Shown piece after piece: positions 8,281-16,740 of a stretch of DNA of 64,000 nucleotides; within the stretch, counting starts at the first letter, position 1, and the number at the start of each line of letters is the position of its first letter. Both the position numbers and the translations under genes were made by a program. The notes under the pieces are model-generated. The model had not been told where the DNA came from and made no database searches. It worked only from the letters and a program-made list of their open reading frames with translations. Origin of the DNA: Pseudomonadota bacterium (lineage in GTDB: Bacteria > Pseudomonadota > Gammaproteobacteria > Xanthomonadales > Xanthomonadaceae); assembly GCA_023419315.1 (NCBI GenBank), contig JAEZYE010000051.1, positions 118,854 to 182,853 of the forward strand, read 5' to 3'.

Positions 8281-9561
8281 TTGAACAGCGCCGCCTATCC
8301 ACCGAGCTGGTATGCCGCAAGCGTCGCGCCATTGCCCGGGCAGCCGGCCGCGCAAGGACGCATCGAAGCCGATGTCTGCGTGCTTGGCGCCGGATACACG
8401 GGCCTGTCCGCCGCACTGGAACTGGCCGAAGCCGGCTATCGCGTCGTGGTGCTGGAAGCCGAGCGCATCGGCTGGGGCGCGTCGGGCCGCAACGGCGGGC
8501 AGGCGATTGTCGGGTTCGGTTGCGAACAGGACACCCTGGAACAACTCGTCGGTCGCGAGGATGCGCGCCGCCTGTTCGATCTCTCGCGCGAAGGCATGGC
8601 GCTCGTCCAGCAGCGCATTCGCCAGCACGGCATCGACTGCGACTGGCGCGACGGCCACGCCAGCGTGCCGATCAAACCTCGCCAGGAAGTCCAGTTGCGC
8701 CGCTGGCAGGCGCACATGGCCGAACGCTACGACTATCCGATGGAATGGTGGGACCGCGAACAGCTGCGTGCGCAGTTGGCCAGCGATCGCTATCTCGGCG
8801 CGGTGTTCGACCCGCTGAGCGGACACCTGCATCCGCTGGCCTACGCACTGGGCCTGGCGCAGGCGGCCATGGCGGCCGGCGCTAGCGTCCATGAACACGC
8901 GCGCGTGCTGCGCGTGCAGCGCGGCGCGCGCCCGGTGGTGCACACCGCGCAGGCCGAAGTGCATTGCGACTTCGTCGTGCTGGCCGGCAACGCCTGGCTG
9001 CACGGCATCGCGCCGGAACTGGAAACACGCATCATGCCGGTCGGCACCTACATCGGCGCGACCACGCCGCTGGGTGAGACGCGTGCGCGTGATCTGATCC
9101 GCAACGACATGGCCGTGGCCGACGTGAACTGGGCGCTGGACTATTTCCGCCTCAGCCGCGATCACCGCCTGCTGTTCGGCGGCCGCGCGAGCTATTCGAC
9201 GCTGCCGCCGCCCAACCTGCGCGGCACCATGACGCGCCGCATGCGCCGCGTCTTCCCGCAACTCGGCGATGTGGAGATCGAGTACGTCTGGGGCGGCTAT
9301 GTCGACATCTCGCTCAATCGCGCGCCGCATTGGGGCCGTCTGGAATCGAACCTTTACTTCGCGCAGGGCTTCAGCGGCCACGGGGTCGCTTCGACCGGCC
9401 TGGCCGGCAAGCTGATCGCCGAAGCCATCCGCGGCCAGTCCGAACGGCTGGACGCCTTCGCGAAAATCCCGCACCTGCCCTTCCCCGGCGGACGCTGGCT
9501 GCGCACGCCGATGCTGGTGGCCGCCATGGCCTGGTACAAGCTGCGCGACGCGCTCTGGTAA
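8281..9561 (+). CDS. puuB: Gamma-glutamylputrescine oxidoreductase (FAD-dependent DAO family)
   Basis: Flavoprotein predicted to oxidise gamma-glutamylputrescine to gamma-glutamyl-aminobutyraldehyde with release of ammonia. The 426-residue protein has the FAD-binding Rossmann motif GAGYTGLSAALELAEAG at about 38-54, then GWGASGRNGGQ, typical of PuuB/OrdL-type DAO proteins. The C-terminal half has GGRASYST and QGFSGHGVASTGLAGKL, which complete the FAD site. The gene begins with TTG at 8281, supported by GAGGAA about nine bases upstream and by conservation of the N-terminus (SYPPSWY-like). It is cotranscribed with the preceding synthetase gene, judged by spacing. Confidence 0.88.
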   Translation: MNSAAYPPSWYAASVAPLPGQPAAQGRIEADVCVLGAGYTGLSAALELAEAGYRVVVLEAERIGWGASGRNGGQAIVGFGCEQDTLEQLVGREDARRLFDLSREGMALVQQRIRQHGIDCDWRDGHASVPIKPRQEVQLRRWQAHMAERYDYPMEWWDREQLRAQLASDRYLGAVFDPLSGHLHPLAYALGLAQAAMAAGASVHEHARVLRVQRGARPVVHTAQAEVHCDFVVLAGNAWLHGIAPELETRIMPVGTYIGATTPLGETRARDLIRNDMAVADVNWALDYFRLSRDHRLLFGGRASYSTLPPPNLRGTMTRRMRRVFPQLGDVEIEYVWGGYVDISLNRAPHWGRLESNLYFAQGFSGHGVASTGLAGKLIAEAIRGQSERLDAFAKIPHLPFPGGRWLRTPMLVAAMAWYKLRDALW

Positions 9562-9620
9562 GCCGCGCCGCTGCATGTCGGCCGTGCACGCACGGGTGCG
9601 ACATCCGGTCACATGACCGA

Positions 9621-9662
9621 TTGATTGCAATCAATGCCGGCTTGAACCCTGCTGCCTACATT
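9621..9662 (+). promoter_or_regulatory. Consensus FNR/Anr box and -10 element upstream of bacteriohemerythrin
   Basis: TTGAT-TGCA-ATCAA (9621-9634) matches the FNR consensus TTGAT-N4-ATCAA perfectly, inside a 16-base perfect palindrome at 9620-9635. A -10-like TACATT lies at 9657-9662, which places a start of transcription near 9669. The box is then centred at -41.5, the classic class II activation position. Low-oxygen control of the downstream oxygen-binding protein is therefore likely. Confidence 0.7.
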
Positions 9663-9699
9663 GTCCATGCGGACCCATCCCGGACCCGGGGGAACACTC

Positions 9700-10164
9700 A
9701 TGGCACTGCTGATCTGGCAGGACGATCTCAATACCGGCATCGACATCATCGACGCGCAGCACCAGCGCATCGTCGAGATGATCAATCGCCTCCACGTCAC
9801 CAACCGCACGATGGAACGCATCGCGGTGGGTGAAGTGATCGACGAACTCGTGGACTACACGCTGTCCCATTTTGCCTTCGAAGAAGAGCTGATGGAGGAA
9901 GCGGGCTATCCGTTCTGCGCCGCGCACAAGCGCGTGCACGAAGTTTTCACCAAACGCGTCGCCGAGTACCGCATGCGCTTCCAGGCCGGCGAGGACATCG
10001 TCGACGACCTGCGCAGCCTGCTCTCGCGGTGGCTGTTCAACCACATCCGCAGCGACGACAAGGCGTATGCGGATTCGGTGAAGCGGCACCTCAACGTGTT
10101 CGTACGCACGCACCAGGAAGGCAACTGGATCAAGCGCACGATGCGGCGCCTGTTCGGCGGCTGA
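9700..10164 (+). CDS. Bacteriohemerythrin (O2-binding di-iron protein)
   Basis: Single-domain hemerythrin of 154 residues that binds O2 at a non-heme di-iron centre. All expected iron ligands can be placed: His21, His57, Glu61, His76, His80, His115 and Asp120, with the motifs HFAFEE, HKRVH and HIRSDD. The N-terminus ALLIWQDDLNTGI is typical of bacteriohemerythrins. The ATG at 9700 follows a GGGGGAA ribosome-binding site. A perfect FNR-type box lies 66 bases upstream. The role may be O2 storage or delivery, sensing, or NO/redox buffering. It interrupts the polyamine cluster, where puuB and alanine dehydrogenase both carry out redox chemistry. A direct link to them is not shown. Confidence 0.93.
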   Translation: MALLIWQDDLNTGIDIIDAQHQRIVEMINRLHVTNRTMERIAVGEVIDELVDYTLSHFAFEEELMEEAGYPFCAAHKRVHEVFTKRVAEYRMRFQAGEDIVDDLRSLLSRWLFNHIRSDDKAYADSVKRHLNVFVRTHQEGNWIKRTMRRLFGG

Positions 10165-10167
10165 CGG

Positions 10168-11445
10168 CTATTCGCGAGGCGGCGGCATCAGCCATAGCGC
10201 CAGCAGCGTGAGCAGGGCCGCCGCGCACAGGTAGTAGCCCACATAGGCCAGGCCGTAATCGGTCGCCAGCCGCGTCGCCAGCAACGGCGCCAGCGATGCA
10301 CCGAGAATGCCCGCCAGATTGAACGCCAGCGACGCGCCGGTGTAACGCACTTCGGTCGGGAACATCTCCGACAGGATCGTGCCGCACGGCCCGTAGGTCA
10401 GGCCCATGATGCCGAGGCCGAGCGCCAGGAACAGGATCACGCCGCCCATGCTGCCGGCACTGAACAACGGCGCGAACAGCAGGCCGAACCCGGCGATGGC
10501 GAAACTCGCGACGATCATCGCGCGGCGGCGTCCGGCGCGATCCGCGTACAGCGCCGAGATCGGAATGCCGGCCGCGAAGAACAGCACGCCCACCATCTGC
10601 ATCAGCAGGAACTGTTCGCGCGTGTACCCCAGTTGCGCCGTGCCCCAGCTCAGCGCGAACACCGTCATCAGGTAGAACAGCACGAACGTCGCCATCGCCG
10701 AGAACGTGCCCGCCAGCAGCGCGCGCGGATGCTCGCGGATGACGCTGAACATCGGCACGCGCACGCGCTCCTTGCGCTCCAGCGTCTGCCGGAAGGCCGG
10801 CGTCTCGGTGATGTTCAACCGCACCCACAAGCCGACGATGACCAGCGCCGCGCTGGCGAGGAACGGAACGCGCCAGCCCCACGCCAGGAACTGCGCCTCG
10901 CTCAGCACTTCGGCCAGCAGCAGGAAAATGCCGCTGGCGCACAGGTAGCCGATCGGCGCGCCGAGTTGCGGGAACATGCCGTACCACGCGCGCTTGCCGG
11001 GCGGCGCGTTCTCGGTCGCCAGCAACACCGCGCCGCCCCACTCGCCGCCCAATCCCAGACCCTGCCCGAAACGGCACAGCGCGAGCAGCAACGGCGCGGC
11101 CAGACCGATGTCGGCATAGGTCGGCAACACACCGATGGCGACCGTGGACAGCCCCATCGTCAGCAGTGCGGCGACCAGCGTGGCCTTGCGGCCGATGCGA
11201 TCGCCGTAGTGGCCGAACAGCGCCGAACCGATCGGCCGCGCGAAGAATGCGAGCGCGAAGGTCGCCAGCGATTGCAATGTCGCCGCACCGGGATCGCCCT
11301 TCGGAAAAAAGAGTGTCGGGAACACCAGCACCGCGGCGGTGGCGTAGATGTAGAAATCGAAGAACTCGATGGTCGTGCCGATCAGGCTGGCGAACAGGAC
11401 CCGGCCAGGCGAATTGCGCGGTGCATCGGCGGCGATGGTGGACAT
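10168..11445 (-). CDS. MFS transporter, metabolite:H+ symporter (MHS) type
   Basis: Inner-membrane secondary transporter of 425 residues with about twelve predicted membrane segments. MHS-family features are the N-terminal IGTTIEFFDFYIYATAAVLVFP, the GHYGDRIGRK loop between helices 2 and 3, and GEWGGAVLLATENAPPGKR after helix 4. Substrates of this family include betaine, proline, citrate, alpha-ketoglutarate and dicarboxylates. Its position inside the polyamine cluster suggests an amine, amino acid or organic acid, but the substrate cannot be read from sequence. The start at 11445 gives the family N-terminus. It is convergent with the bacteriohemerythrin gene, with three bases between stop codons. 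Confidence 0.85.
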   Translation of the reverse strand: MSTIAADAPRNSPGRVLFASLIGTTIEFFDFYIYATAAVLVFPTLFFPKGDPGAATLQSLATFALAFFARPIGSALFGHYGDRIGRKATLVAALLTMGLSTVAIGVLPTYADIGLAAPLLLALCRFGQGLGLGGEWGGAVLLATENAPPGKRAWYGMFPQLGAPIGYLCASGIFLLLAEVLSEAQFLAWGWRVPFLASAALVIVGLWVRLNITETPAFRQTLERKERVRVPMFSVIREHPRALLAGTFSAMATFVLFYLMTVFALSWGTAQLGYTREQFLLMQMVGVLFFAAGIPISALYADRAGRRRAMIVASFAIAGFGLLFAPLFSAGSMGGVILFLALGLGIMGLTYGPCGTILSEMFPTEVRYTGASLAFNLAGILGASLAPLLATRLATDYGLAYVGYYLCAAALLTLLALWLMPPPRE

Positions 11446-11601
11446 GGGAACTCGGACAGTCAGGGCCGCCCGATTCTGGCAGAACGCCTGTCCTGCCCGG
11501 TAGCCGCCGATCGTCGGCACGCGCTGCCGCGGCTGTGCACGGACCCGCGCCTCCGCCGCAGCTGTGTCACGCTGCGGCTCCACTGCAACGGAGACGCCGG
11601 C

Positions 11602-11877
11602 ATGGACGAGGATCTGGATTCGCTGTCGCGCGAGGCCTTGATCGGCGAAGTGCGACGCCTGCGCGCGGGCATCCGCGCCCATCGAGACAGTCGCGGCCAC
11701 GATCTGTGCTGGCATCATCCGGCGTTGTGGTCGCTGTTGCCGGAGCAGACCGATCCCGTACCCGAGGTCCCGGACTGGCCGCAGTTCCTGCGCGGCTGCC
11801 TGCGCTACCGGCAATCACTGGACGCGCAATTGCCGGGCGCGCCGCGCAGCACGCGCGAGTTCGGCGAGGAAGACTGA
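11602..11877 (+). CDS. Small conserved-type hypothetical protein
   Basis: A 91-residue acidic soluble protein starting at an ATG preceded by GGAGAC. It opens with a charged helical segment (DEDLDSLSREALIGEVRRLRAGIRAHRD), then HDLCWHHPALWSLLPE and PDWPQFLRGCLRYRQSLD. One Cys and three closely spaced His are present in the CWHH stretch, but no known metal site is recognised. I do not recognise the family. It lies between a leftward MFS gene and the 3' end of the leftward puuC, so it is likely transcribed alone. The codon pattern and good ribosome-binding site support it as a real gene. Confidence 0.6.
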   Translation: MDEDLDSLSREALIGEVRRLRAGIRAHRDSRGHDLCWHHPALWSLLPEQTDPVPEVPDWPQFLRGCLRYRQSLDAQLPGAPRSTREFGEED

Positions 11878-11903
11878 AGCCGCCTTCCTGCCCGCCATCG
11901 CGC

Positions 11904-13403
11904 TCAGGCGAGGTTGATCCAGGTCGCCTTGATTTCGGTGTACTTGTCGAAGGCATGCAGCGACTTGTCGCGGCCGTTGCCCGATTGCTTGTAACCGCCG
12001 AACGGCGCGGTCATGTCGCCACCGTCCCAGTAATTCACCCACACGCTGCCCGCGCGCAGCTTGCGCGCCACGCGATGCGCCTTGCCGACGTCACGCGTCC
12101 ACACGCCGGCCGCGAGGCCATATTCGGTGTCGTTGGCCATGCGCAGCGCCTGCGCTTCGTCGTCGAAGGCGATCACCGACAGCACCGGGCCGAAGATCTC
12201 CTCGCGCGAGATCGTGTGCTCATGCGCGACCTCGTCGAAAATCGTCGGCTCGATGTAGCAACCGCCCTGCACGACATTGGCGCGCTTGCCGCCGAGCACC
12301 AGTCGCGCGCCTTCGGCCACGCCCTTTTCGATATACGACAGCACGCGGCCGGTCTGCGATTCATCGACCATCGCGCCCATCGGCGCACCCGGATCCAGCG
12401 GATGGCGCGGCTGCATTTTCCGGCCCGCCTCGGCCACGCGCGCGACGAACTCGTCGCGTATCGAACGCTCCACCAGCAGGCGCGACGCCGCCGTGCACAC
12501 CTCGCCCTGGTTGTAGAAAATGCCGCTTGCGGCCGCTTCGGCCGCCTGCGCCAGATCCGGCGCATCGGCGAACACGATGTTCGGGCTCTTGCCGCCGCAT
12601 TCCATGTAGGCGCGTTTCATGTTCGACAAGCCGGCGCACTGCAGCAGCCGTTTGCCGACCGCGGTGGAACCGGTGAACACCAGACCGTCCACGTCCATGT
12701 GCAGGGCCAGCGGCTCGCCGGCTTCCTTGCCGAACCCCGGTACGACATTGAACACGCCGGCCGGAATGCCGGCTTCCATCGCCAGTTCCGCCAGACGGAT
12801 GGCAGTGAGCGGCGATTTCTCCGAGGGCTTCAGCACGATGGAATTGCCCGTCGCCAGCGCCGGCGCGAACTTCCAGGCGGCCATCAGCATCGGGAAATTC
12901 CACGGCACGATCGCGCCTACGACGCCCAGCGGTTCGCGCGTGACCAGGCCGAGTTCGTCCGGTCCGGTCGCGGCCACTTCGCCATACACCTTGTCCAGCG
13001 CTTCGCCGGTCCACGACACGCAGCGGATTGTCGCGGCGACATCGACCTGCCGCGCGTCGGTCACCGGCTTGCCCATGTCCAGCGATTCCAGAAGCGCGAG
13101 TTCATCGCCGTGCTGTTCGATCAAAGCGGCGAACTTCTGCAGCACTTTCTTGCGGTGCACCGGCCGCGCATTGGCCCAGATGCCGGCTTCGAAACTGCGC
13201 CGCGCCGCCGAGACCGCGCGATCGATGTCCTCGCTGCCGCCTTCGGCCACCTTCGCCAGCATGCGGCCGTCGATCGGACTGATGCAGTCGAACGTCTTGC
13301 CACTCGCCGCGTCCACATAGCGGCCATCGATGAACGCCTGGGGGCGGATGGACAGGCCATCGGCCATCGCCTGCCAATCGTCACGCGTGCGGGGTGGGCT
13401 CAT
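11904..13403 (-). CDS. puuC: Gamma-glutamyl-gamma-aminobutyraldehyde dehydrogenase
   Basis: NAD(P)-dependent aldehyde dehydrogenase (499 residues) predicted to oxidise gamma-glutamyl-aminobutyraldehyde to gamma-glutamyl-GABA, the step between PuuB and PuuD. The ALDH core is intact: VPWNFP (about 167-172), GSTAVGK for cofactor binding, general base Glu268 in MECGGKSPNIVF, and nucleophile Cys303 in EVCTAASR. The N-terminal stretch SIRPQAFIDGRYVDAASGKTFDCISP resembles PuuC. The ATG at 13403 is supported by AGGAG eight bases upstream. It follows the puuR-like gene by 66 bases on the same strand and probably shares its promoter. Related betaine or aminobutyraldehyde dehydrogenases are the alternative. 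Confidence 0.88.
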   Translation of the reverse strand: MSPPRTRDDWQAMADGLSIRPQAFIDGRYVDAASGKTFDCISPIDGRMLAKVAEGGSEDIDRAVSAARRSFEAGIWANARPVHRKKVLQKFAALIEQHGDELALLESLDMGKPVTDARQVDVAATIRCVSWTGEALDKVYGEVAATGPDELGLVTREPLGVVGAIVPWNFPMLMAAWKFAPALATGNSIVLKPSEKSPLTAIRLAELAMEAGIPAGVFNVVPGFGKEAGEPLALHMDVDGLVFTGSTAVGKRLLQCAGLSNMKRAYMECGGKSPNIVFADAPDLAQAAEAAASGIFYNQGEVCTAASRLLVERSIRDEFVARVAEAGRKMQPRHPLDPGAPMGAMVDESQTGRVLSYIEKGVAEGARLVLGGKRANVVQGGCYIEPTIFDEVAHEHTISREEIFGPVLSVIAFDDEAQALRMANDTEYGLAAGVWTRDVGKAHRVARKLRAGSVWVNYWDGGDMTAPFGGYKQSGNGRDKSLHAFDKYTEIKATWINLA

Positions 13404-13469
13404 GGAAGAACTCCTGCGAAAAGGTTGCAACGGCCTTTCCCGCGGGAAAGGAACGGTTACCTCGGAACT

Positions 13470-14018
13470 TCAGAACGTCGCCGGCGTGTTGGCGCTGACG
13501 ATCACCGCATCGCCGTCGCCGACGTTGCGGAAGCGGTGCGGCACGCGGCTCTCGAAATAGTAGGCCTCGCCCGGCCCCAGCACGCGCACCTGATCGCCGA
13601 CGGTCACTTCGACCCGCCCGGCGATGATCACGCCGCCTTCCTCGCCGTCATGGCGCAGCATGGTTTCGCCGGTATCGGTGCCCGACGGCATGACCTCGCG
13701 CAGGATGCACATCTGCCGGTGCGGACGATGCTGGCCGACCAGGAAGTAGTGCACGCCGTTGCTGCCGACGTCCGGCAATTCCTCCGCCGTGTAGAACGGG
13801 TTGTCGGGCAGCCCGGCATCGAGATCCAGGGTGAAGAAATCCGCGAGCGAAATCGGGATGCCATCGAGCACCTTCTTCAGCGAACTGACCGACGGACTGA
13901 CCTTGTTCTGCTCGATCAGGGAAATCGTGCTGTTGGTGACGCCGACGCGCTTGGCCAGTTCGCGCTGGCTCAGGTGTTTGGATTTGCGGACCAGTTGCAG
14001 GCGCGCGCCGATGTCCAT
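13470..14018 (-). CDS. puuR: PuuR-like transcriptional regulator (XRE HTH + cupin)
   Basis: A 182-residue repressor-like protein, the same size as E. coli PuuR (185). An N-terminal XRE helix-turn-helix spans about residues 5-60 (LSQRELAKRVGVTNSTISLIEQ), and a C-terminal cupin sensor spans about 75-175 (MLRHDGEEGGVIIAGRVEV, GEAYYFESRVPHRFRN). In E. coli PuuR binds putrescine and is released from puu promoters. Here it heads a leftward puuR-puuC unit and is divergent from the omega-aminotransferase gene. Its own promoter region contains a CGTCAA-T-TTGACG repeat overlapping a -35 box, suggesting autoregulation. The start at 14018 gives the full HTH. Confidence 0.88.
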   Translation of the reverse strand: MDIGARLQLVRKSKHLSQRELAKRVGVTNSTISLIEQNKVSPSVSSLKKVLDGIPISLADFFTLDLDAGLPDNPFYTAEELPDVGSNGVHYFLVGQHRPHRQMCILREVMPSGTDTGETMLRHDGEEGGVIIAGRVEVTVGDQVRVLGPGEAYYFESRVPHRFRNVGDGDAVIVSANTPATF

Positions 14019-14052
14019 CGCGTTGAAAAATACCGCCGGGAATGTTGCGGAT

Positions 14053-14134
14053 ACTTTACACGCCGCGGGAAGGTCGTCAATTTGACGGCGACATGACCTG
14101 TCGCAGTTGTAAAGTTTATTCAACGCGGTAAGCT
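14053..14134. promoter_or_regulatory. Divergent promoter region with candidate PuuR operator
   Basis: CGTCAA-T-TTGACG (14075-14087) is a perfect inverted repeat. Reading left, TTGACG followed after 16 bases by TAAAGT (14058-14053) gives a puuR promoter. Reading right, TTGTAA (14107-14112), 16 bases, then TAAGCT (14129-14134) gives a promoter for the aminotransferase gene at 14163. TAAGCT is also the proposed -10 of the gene at 6850. ACTTTACA (14053-14060) and TGTAAAGT (14108-14115) are inverted copies of each other flanking the central repeat. Confidence 0.5.
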
Positions 14135-14162
14135 GCGCCCACCCCTGCCAGAAGGAGCCGCC

Positions 14163-15539
14163 ATGCGTGACGACGCCCCCTCTTCTCCGCGCGCGCTGGC
14201 GGATCACTACGCCGCCCAGGCTACCCGCGAACCTGCGTCGCTCGATGCCTTCTGGATGCCGTTCACGGCGAACAAGCAGTTCAAGGCCAAGCCGCGCCTG
14301 CTGGCGAGCGCATCCGGCATGCATTACCGGTCGGTCGATGGCCGCGAAGTGCTCGACGGCACCGCCGGGCTGTGGTGCTGCAACGCCGGCCACGCGCGTC
14401 CGCGCATCGTCGAGGCAATGAAGAAGCAGATCGAAACGCTCGACTTCGCCCCCAATTTCTCGATGAGCTCGCCGTTGCCGTTCGTGCTGGCCGAACGCCT
14501 GGCCGAACTGACGCCCGGCGATCTGAACCATGTGTTCTTCACCAACTCCGGATCCGAATCGGTCGACAGCGCGCTGAAGATCGCGCTGGCTTACCACCGT
14601 GCGCGCGGCGAAGGCCAGCGCACGCGCCTCATCGGTCGCGAGAAGGGTTATCACGGCGTCGGCTTCGGCGGCATTTCGGTCGGCGGCCTGCCGAACAACC
14701 GCAAGTGGTTCGGCCCGCTGCTGCCGGGCACGGATCACCTGCGCCACACGCTGGACGTGGAGCGCAATGCCTTTTCACGCGGTCTGCCGCCGCACGGTCT
14801 CGAACTGGCCGATGACCTTGAACGGATGGTCGCGCTGCATGACGCCTCGACGATTGCCGCGGTGATCATCGAACCCATCTCCGGATCCGCCGGCGTGGTG
14901 ATCCCGCCCGACGGCTACCTGAAGCGCATCCGCGATATCTGCGACAAGTACGGCATCCTGCTGATCTTCGACGAAGTGATCACCGGCTTCGGCCGTGTCG
15001 GCCATGCGTTCGGTGCGCAGCGTTTCGACGTCACGCCTGACCTGATCACCGCCGCCAAGGGCATCACCAACGGCTGCGTGCCGATGGGCGCGGTGTTCGT
15101 GTCGGAAAAGGTGCACGACGCCTTCATGCACGCACCGGACAACGCGATCGATTTTTTCCACGGCTATACCTATTCGGGCCATCCGCTGGCCTGCGCGGCC
15201 GCACTGGCGACGCTGGACACCTATGCCGAGGAAAACCTGTTCGACAAGGCGCTGGAACTCGGCGGCTACTGGGAAGACGCCATCCATTCGCTGCGCGGCC
15301 TGCCGAATGTCGTGGACATCCGCAACTTCGGCCTGGTCGGCGCGATCGAACTGGCCTCGCGGCCAGGCGCGCCAGGCACGCGCGGCTATGACGTCTTCAC
15401 CCGCGCCTTCCATGAGGGCAACCTGCTGACCCGCGTCACCGGCGACGTCATCGCGCTGTCGCCGCCGTTGATCGTCGAGCGCACGCACATCGACCGGATC
15501 TTCGCGACGCTTTCGGACATCATCCGCACCACCGAGTAG
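14163..15539 (+). CDS. Omega-amino acid:pyruvate aminotransferase (beta-alanine/GABA type)
   Basis: Class III PLP aminotransferase of 458 residues in the beta-alanine:pyruvate transaminase group. The N-terminal FWMPFTANKQFKAKPRLL is diagnostic of that group. FTNSGSESVD (about 126-135), Asp270 in LIFDEVITGFGRVG and Lys299 in ITAAKGITNG form the PLP site. It should convert beta-alanine or GABA plus pyruvate to the semialdehyde plus alanine. Placed after puuR and before alanine dehydrogenase and an MmsA-type dehydrogenase, it may be the GABA transaminase of this cluster, since no PuuE/GabT is present, or part of a beta-alanine route. The ATG follows GAAGGAG. The bauA symbol would fit, but substrate is unproven. 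Confidence 0.87.
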   Translation: MRDDAPSSPRALADHYAAQATREPASLDAFWMPFTANKQFKAKPRLLASASGMHYRSVDGREVLDGTAGLWCCNAGHARPRIVEAMKKQIETLDFAPNFSMSSPLPFVLAERLAELTPGDLNHVFFTNSGSESVDSALKIALAYHRARGEGQRTRLIGREKGYHGVGFGGISVGGLPNNRKWFGPLLPGTDHLRHTLDVERNAFSRGLPPHGLELADDLERMVALHDASTIAAVIIEPISGSAGVVIPPDGYLKRIRDICDKYGILLIFDEVITGFGRVGHAFGAQRFDVTPDLITAAKGITNGCVPMGAVFVSEKVHDAFMHAPDNAIDFFHGYTYSGHPLACAAALATLDTYAEENLFDKALELGGYWEDAIHSLRGLPNVVDIRNFGLVGAIELASRPGAPGTRGYDVFTRAFHEGNLLTRVTGDVIALSPPLIVERTHIDRIFATLSDIIRTTE

Positions 15540-15593
15540 ACGCAACGCCCAGCGCTCCCCACGCGCGCCACCTTCCACGCAACGGAGAGAACC

Positions 15594-16715
15594 ATGCTGA
15601 TTGGCGTTCCCAAGGAAATAAAGAACCACGAATACCGCATCGGGCTGACGCCCGCCGGTGCGCGCGAGCTGGTCGCGCACGGGCATGCGGTGATCGTGCA
15701 GAAGGACGGCGGCAAGGCCATCGGCCTGACCGACGAGCAGTACCAGCGCGCCGGTGCGGAAATCGTCAACAGCGCGGAGGAAGTGTTCCGGCGTGCCGAC
15801 ATGATCATCAAGGTCAAGGAACCGCAGCCGCAGGAATGTGCGATGTTGCGGCCGGGCCAGTTGCTCTACACCTATCTGCATCTGGCGCCGGATCCGGAAC
15901 AGACGCGCGCGCTGGTCGCGTCCGGCGTCACCGCGATCGCCTATGAAACCGTGACCGATTCGCGCGGCGGCCTGCCGCTGCTGGCGCCTATGAGCGAAGT
16001 GGCCGGACGCATGTCGATCCAGGCCGGCGCGCATGCACTGGAAAAGGCGCAGGGCGGTTCGGGCATCCTGCTCGGCGGCGTGCCGGGCGTGAAGCCGGCC
16101 GAAGTGCTGGTGATTGGCGGCGGCGTGGTCGGCATCAACGCCGCGCGCATGGCGATGGGCCTCGGTGCGCACGTGACCGTGCTCGATCGTTCGCTGGATC
16201 GCCTCAAGTACATCGACGAGCTGTACGGCGATCGCCTGACGACGATCTACTCCACCCGCGATGCGATCGAGGAACGGCTGCCCTATACCGATCTGGTGAT
16301 CGGCGCCGTGCTGATTCCCGGCGCGGCCGCACCGAAACTGGTCACGCGTGATCAGCTCAAGCTGCTGCGCGCGGGTTCGGTGCTGGTGGACGTGGCGATC
16401 GATCAGGGCGGCTGCTTCGAAACCAGCCGGCCGACCACCCACCAGGAACCCACGTACGAAGTGGACGGCATCATCCATTACTGCGTCGCCAACATGCCCG
16501 GCGGCGTCGCGCGCACGTCCACCTTCGCGCTCACCAACGCCACCCTGCCCTTCGCCGTGCAACTGGCGAACAAAGGCGCGCGCCGTGCCTTGCTGGACGA
16601 TCCGCACCTGCTCAACGGCTTGAACGTGCACGCCGGGCAGATCACCTACCGTGCGGTCGCACAGGCACTGGACTATGCGTACGTGCCCGCAGCGCAGGCA
16701 CTCGGCACGGCGTAA
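15594..16715 (+). CDS. ald: Alanine dehydrogenase
   Basis: NAD-dependent enzyme (373 residues) that oxidatively deaminates L-alanine to pyruvate and ammonia. The N-terminus MLIGVPKEIKNHEYRIGLTP is the family signature, with KVKEPQ and YTYLHLA forming the substrate site. The Rossmann motif VLVIGGGVVGINAA begins at about 171, and VDVAIDQGGCFET contains the catalytic-region Asp. In this cluster it would regenerate the pyruvate consumed by the two pyruvate-dependent aminotransferases and release the polyamine nitrogen as ammonia. It starts 54 bases after the aminotransferase gene, with GGAGAG eight bases before the ATG, so the two are likely cotranscribed. Confidence 0.93.
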   Translation: MLIGVPKEIKNHEYRIGLTPAGARELVAHGHAVIVQKDGGKAIGLTDEQYQRAGAEIVNSAEEVFRRADMIIKVKEPQPQECAMLRPGQLLYTYLHLAPDPEQTRALVASGVTAIAYETVTDSRGGLPLLAPMSEVAGRMSIQAGAHALEKAQGGSGILLGGVPGVKPAEVLVIGGGVVGINAARMAMGLGAHVTVLDRSLDRLKYIDELYGDRLTTIYSTRDAIEERLPYTDLVIGAVLIPGAAAPKLVTRDQLKLLRAGSVLVDVAIDQGGCFETSRPTTHQEPTYEVDGIIHYCVANMPGGVARTSTFALTNATLPFAVQLANKGARRALLDDPHLLNGLNVHAGQITYRAVAQALDYAYVPAAQALGTA

Positions 16716-16740
16716 ACCACGCACGAAACAGGAAACACGC

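Noticed and set aside
6817..9630. Long - strand open frame opposite puuA and puuB
   Set aside because: Antisense shadow of two well-supported genes.
11166..14096. Long + strand open frame across the MFS, puuC and puuR genes
   Set aside because: Low-complexity Arg-rich translation without family features, antisense to intact genes.
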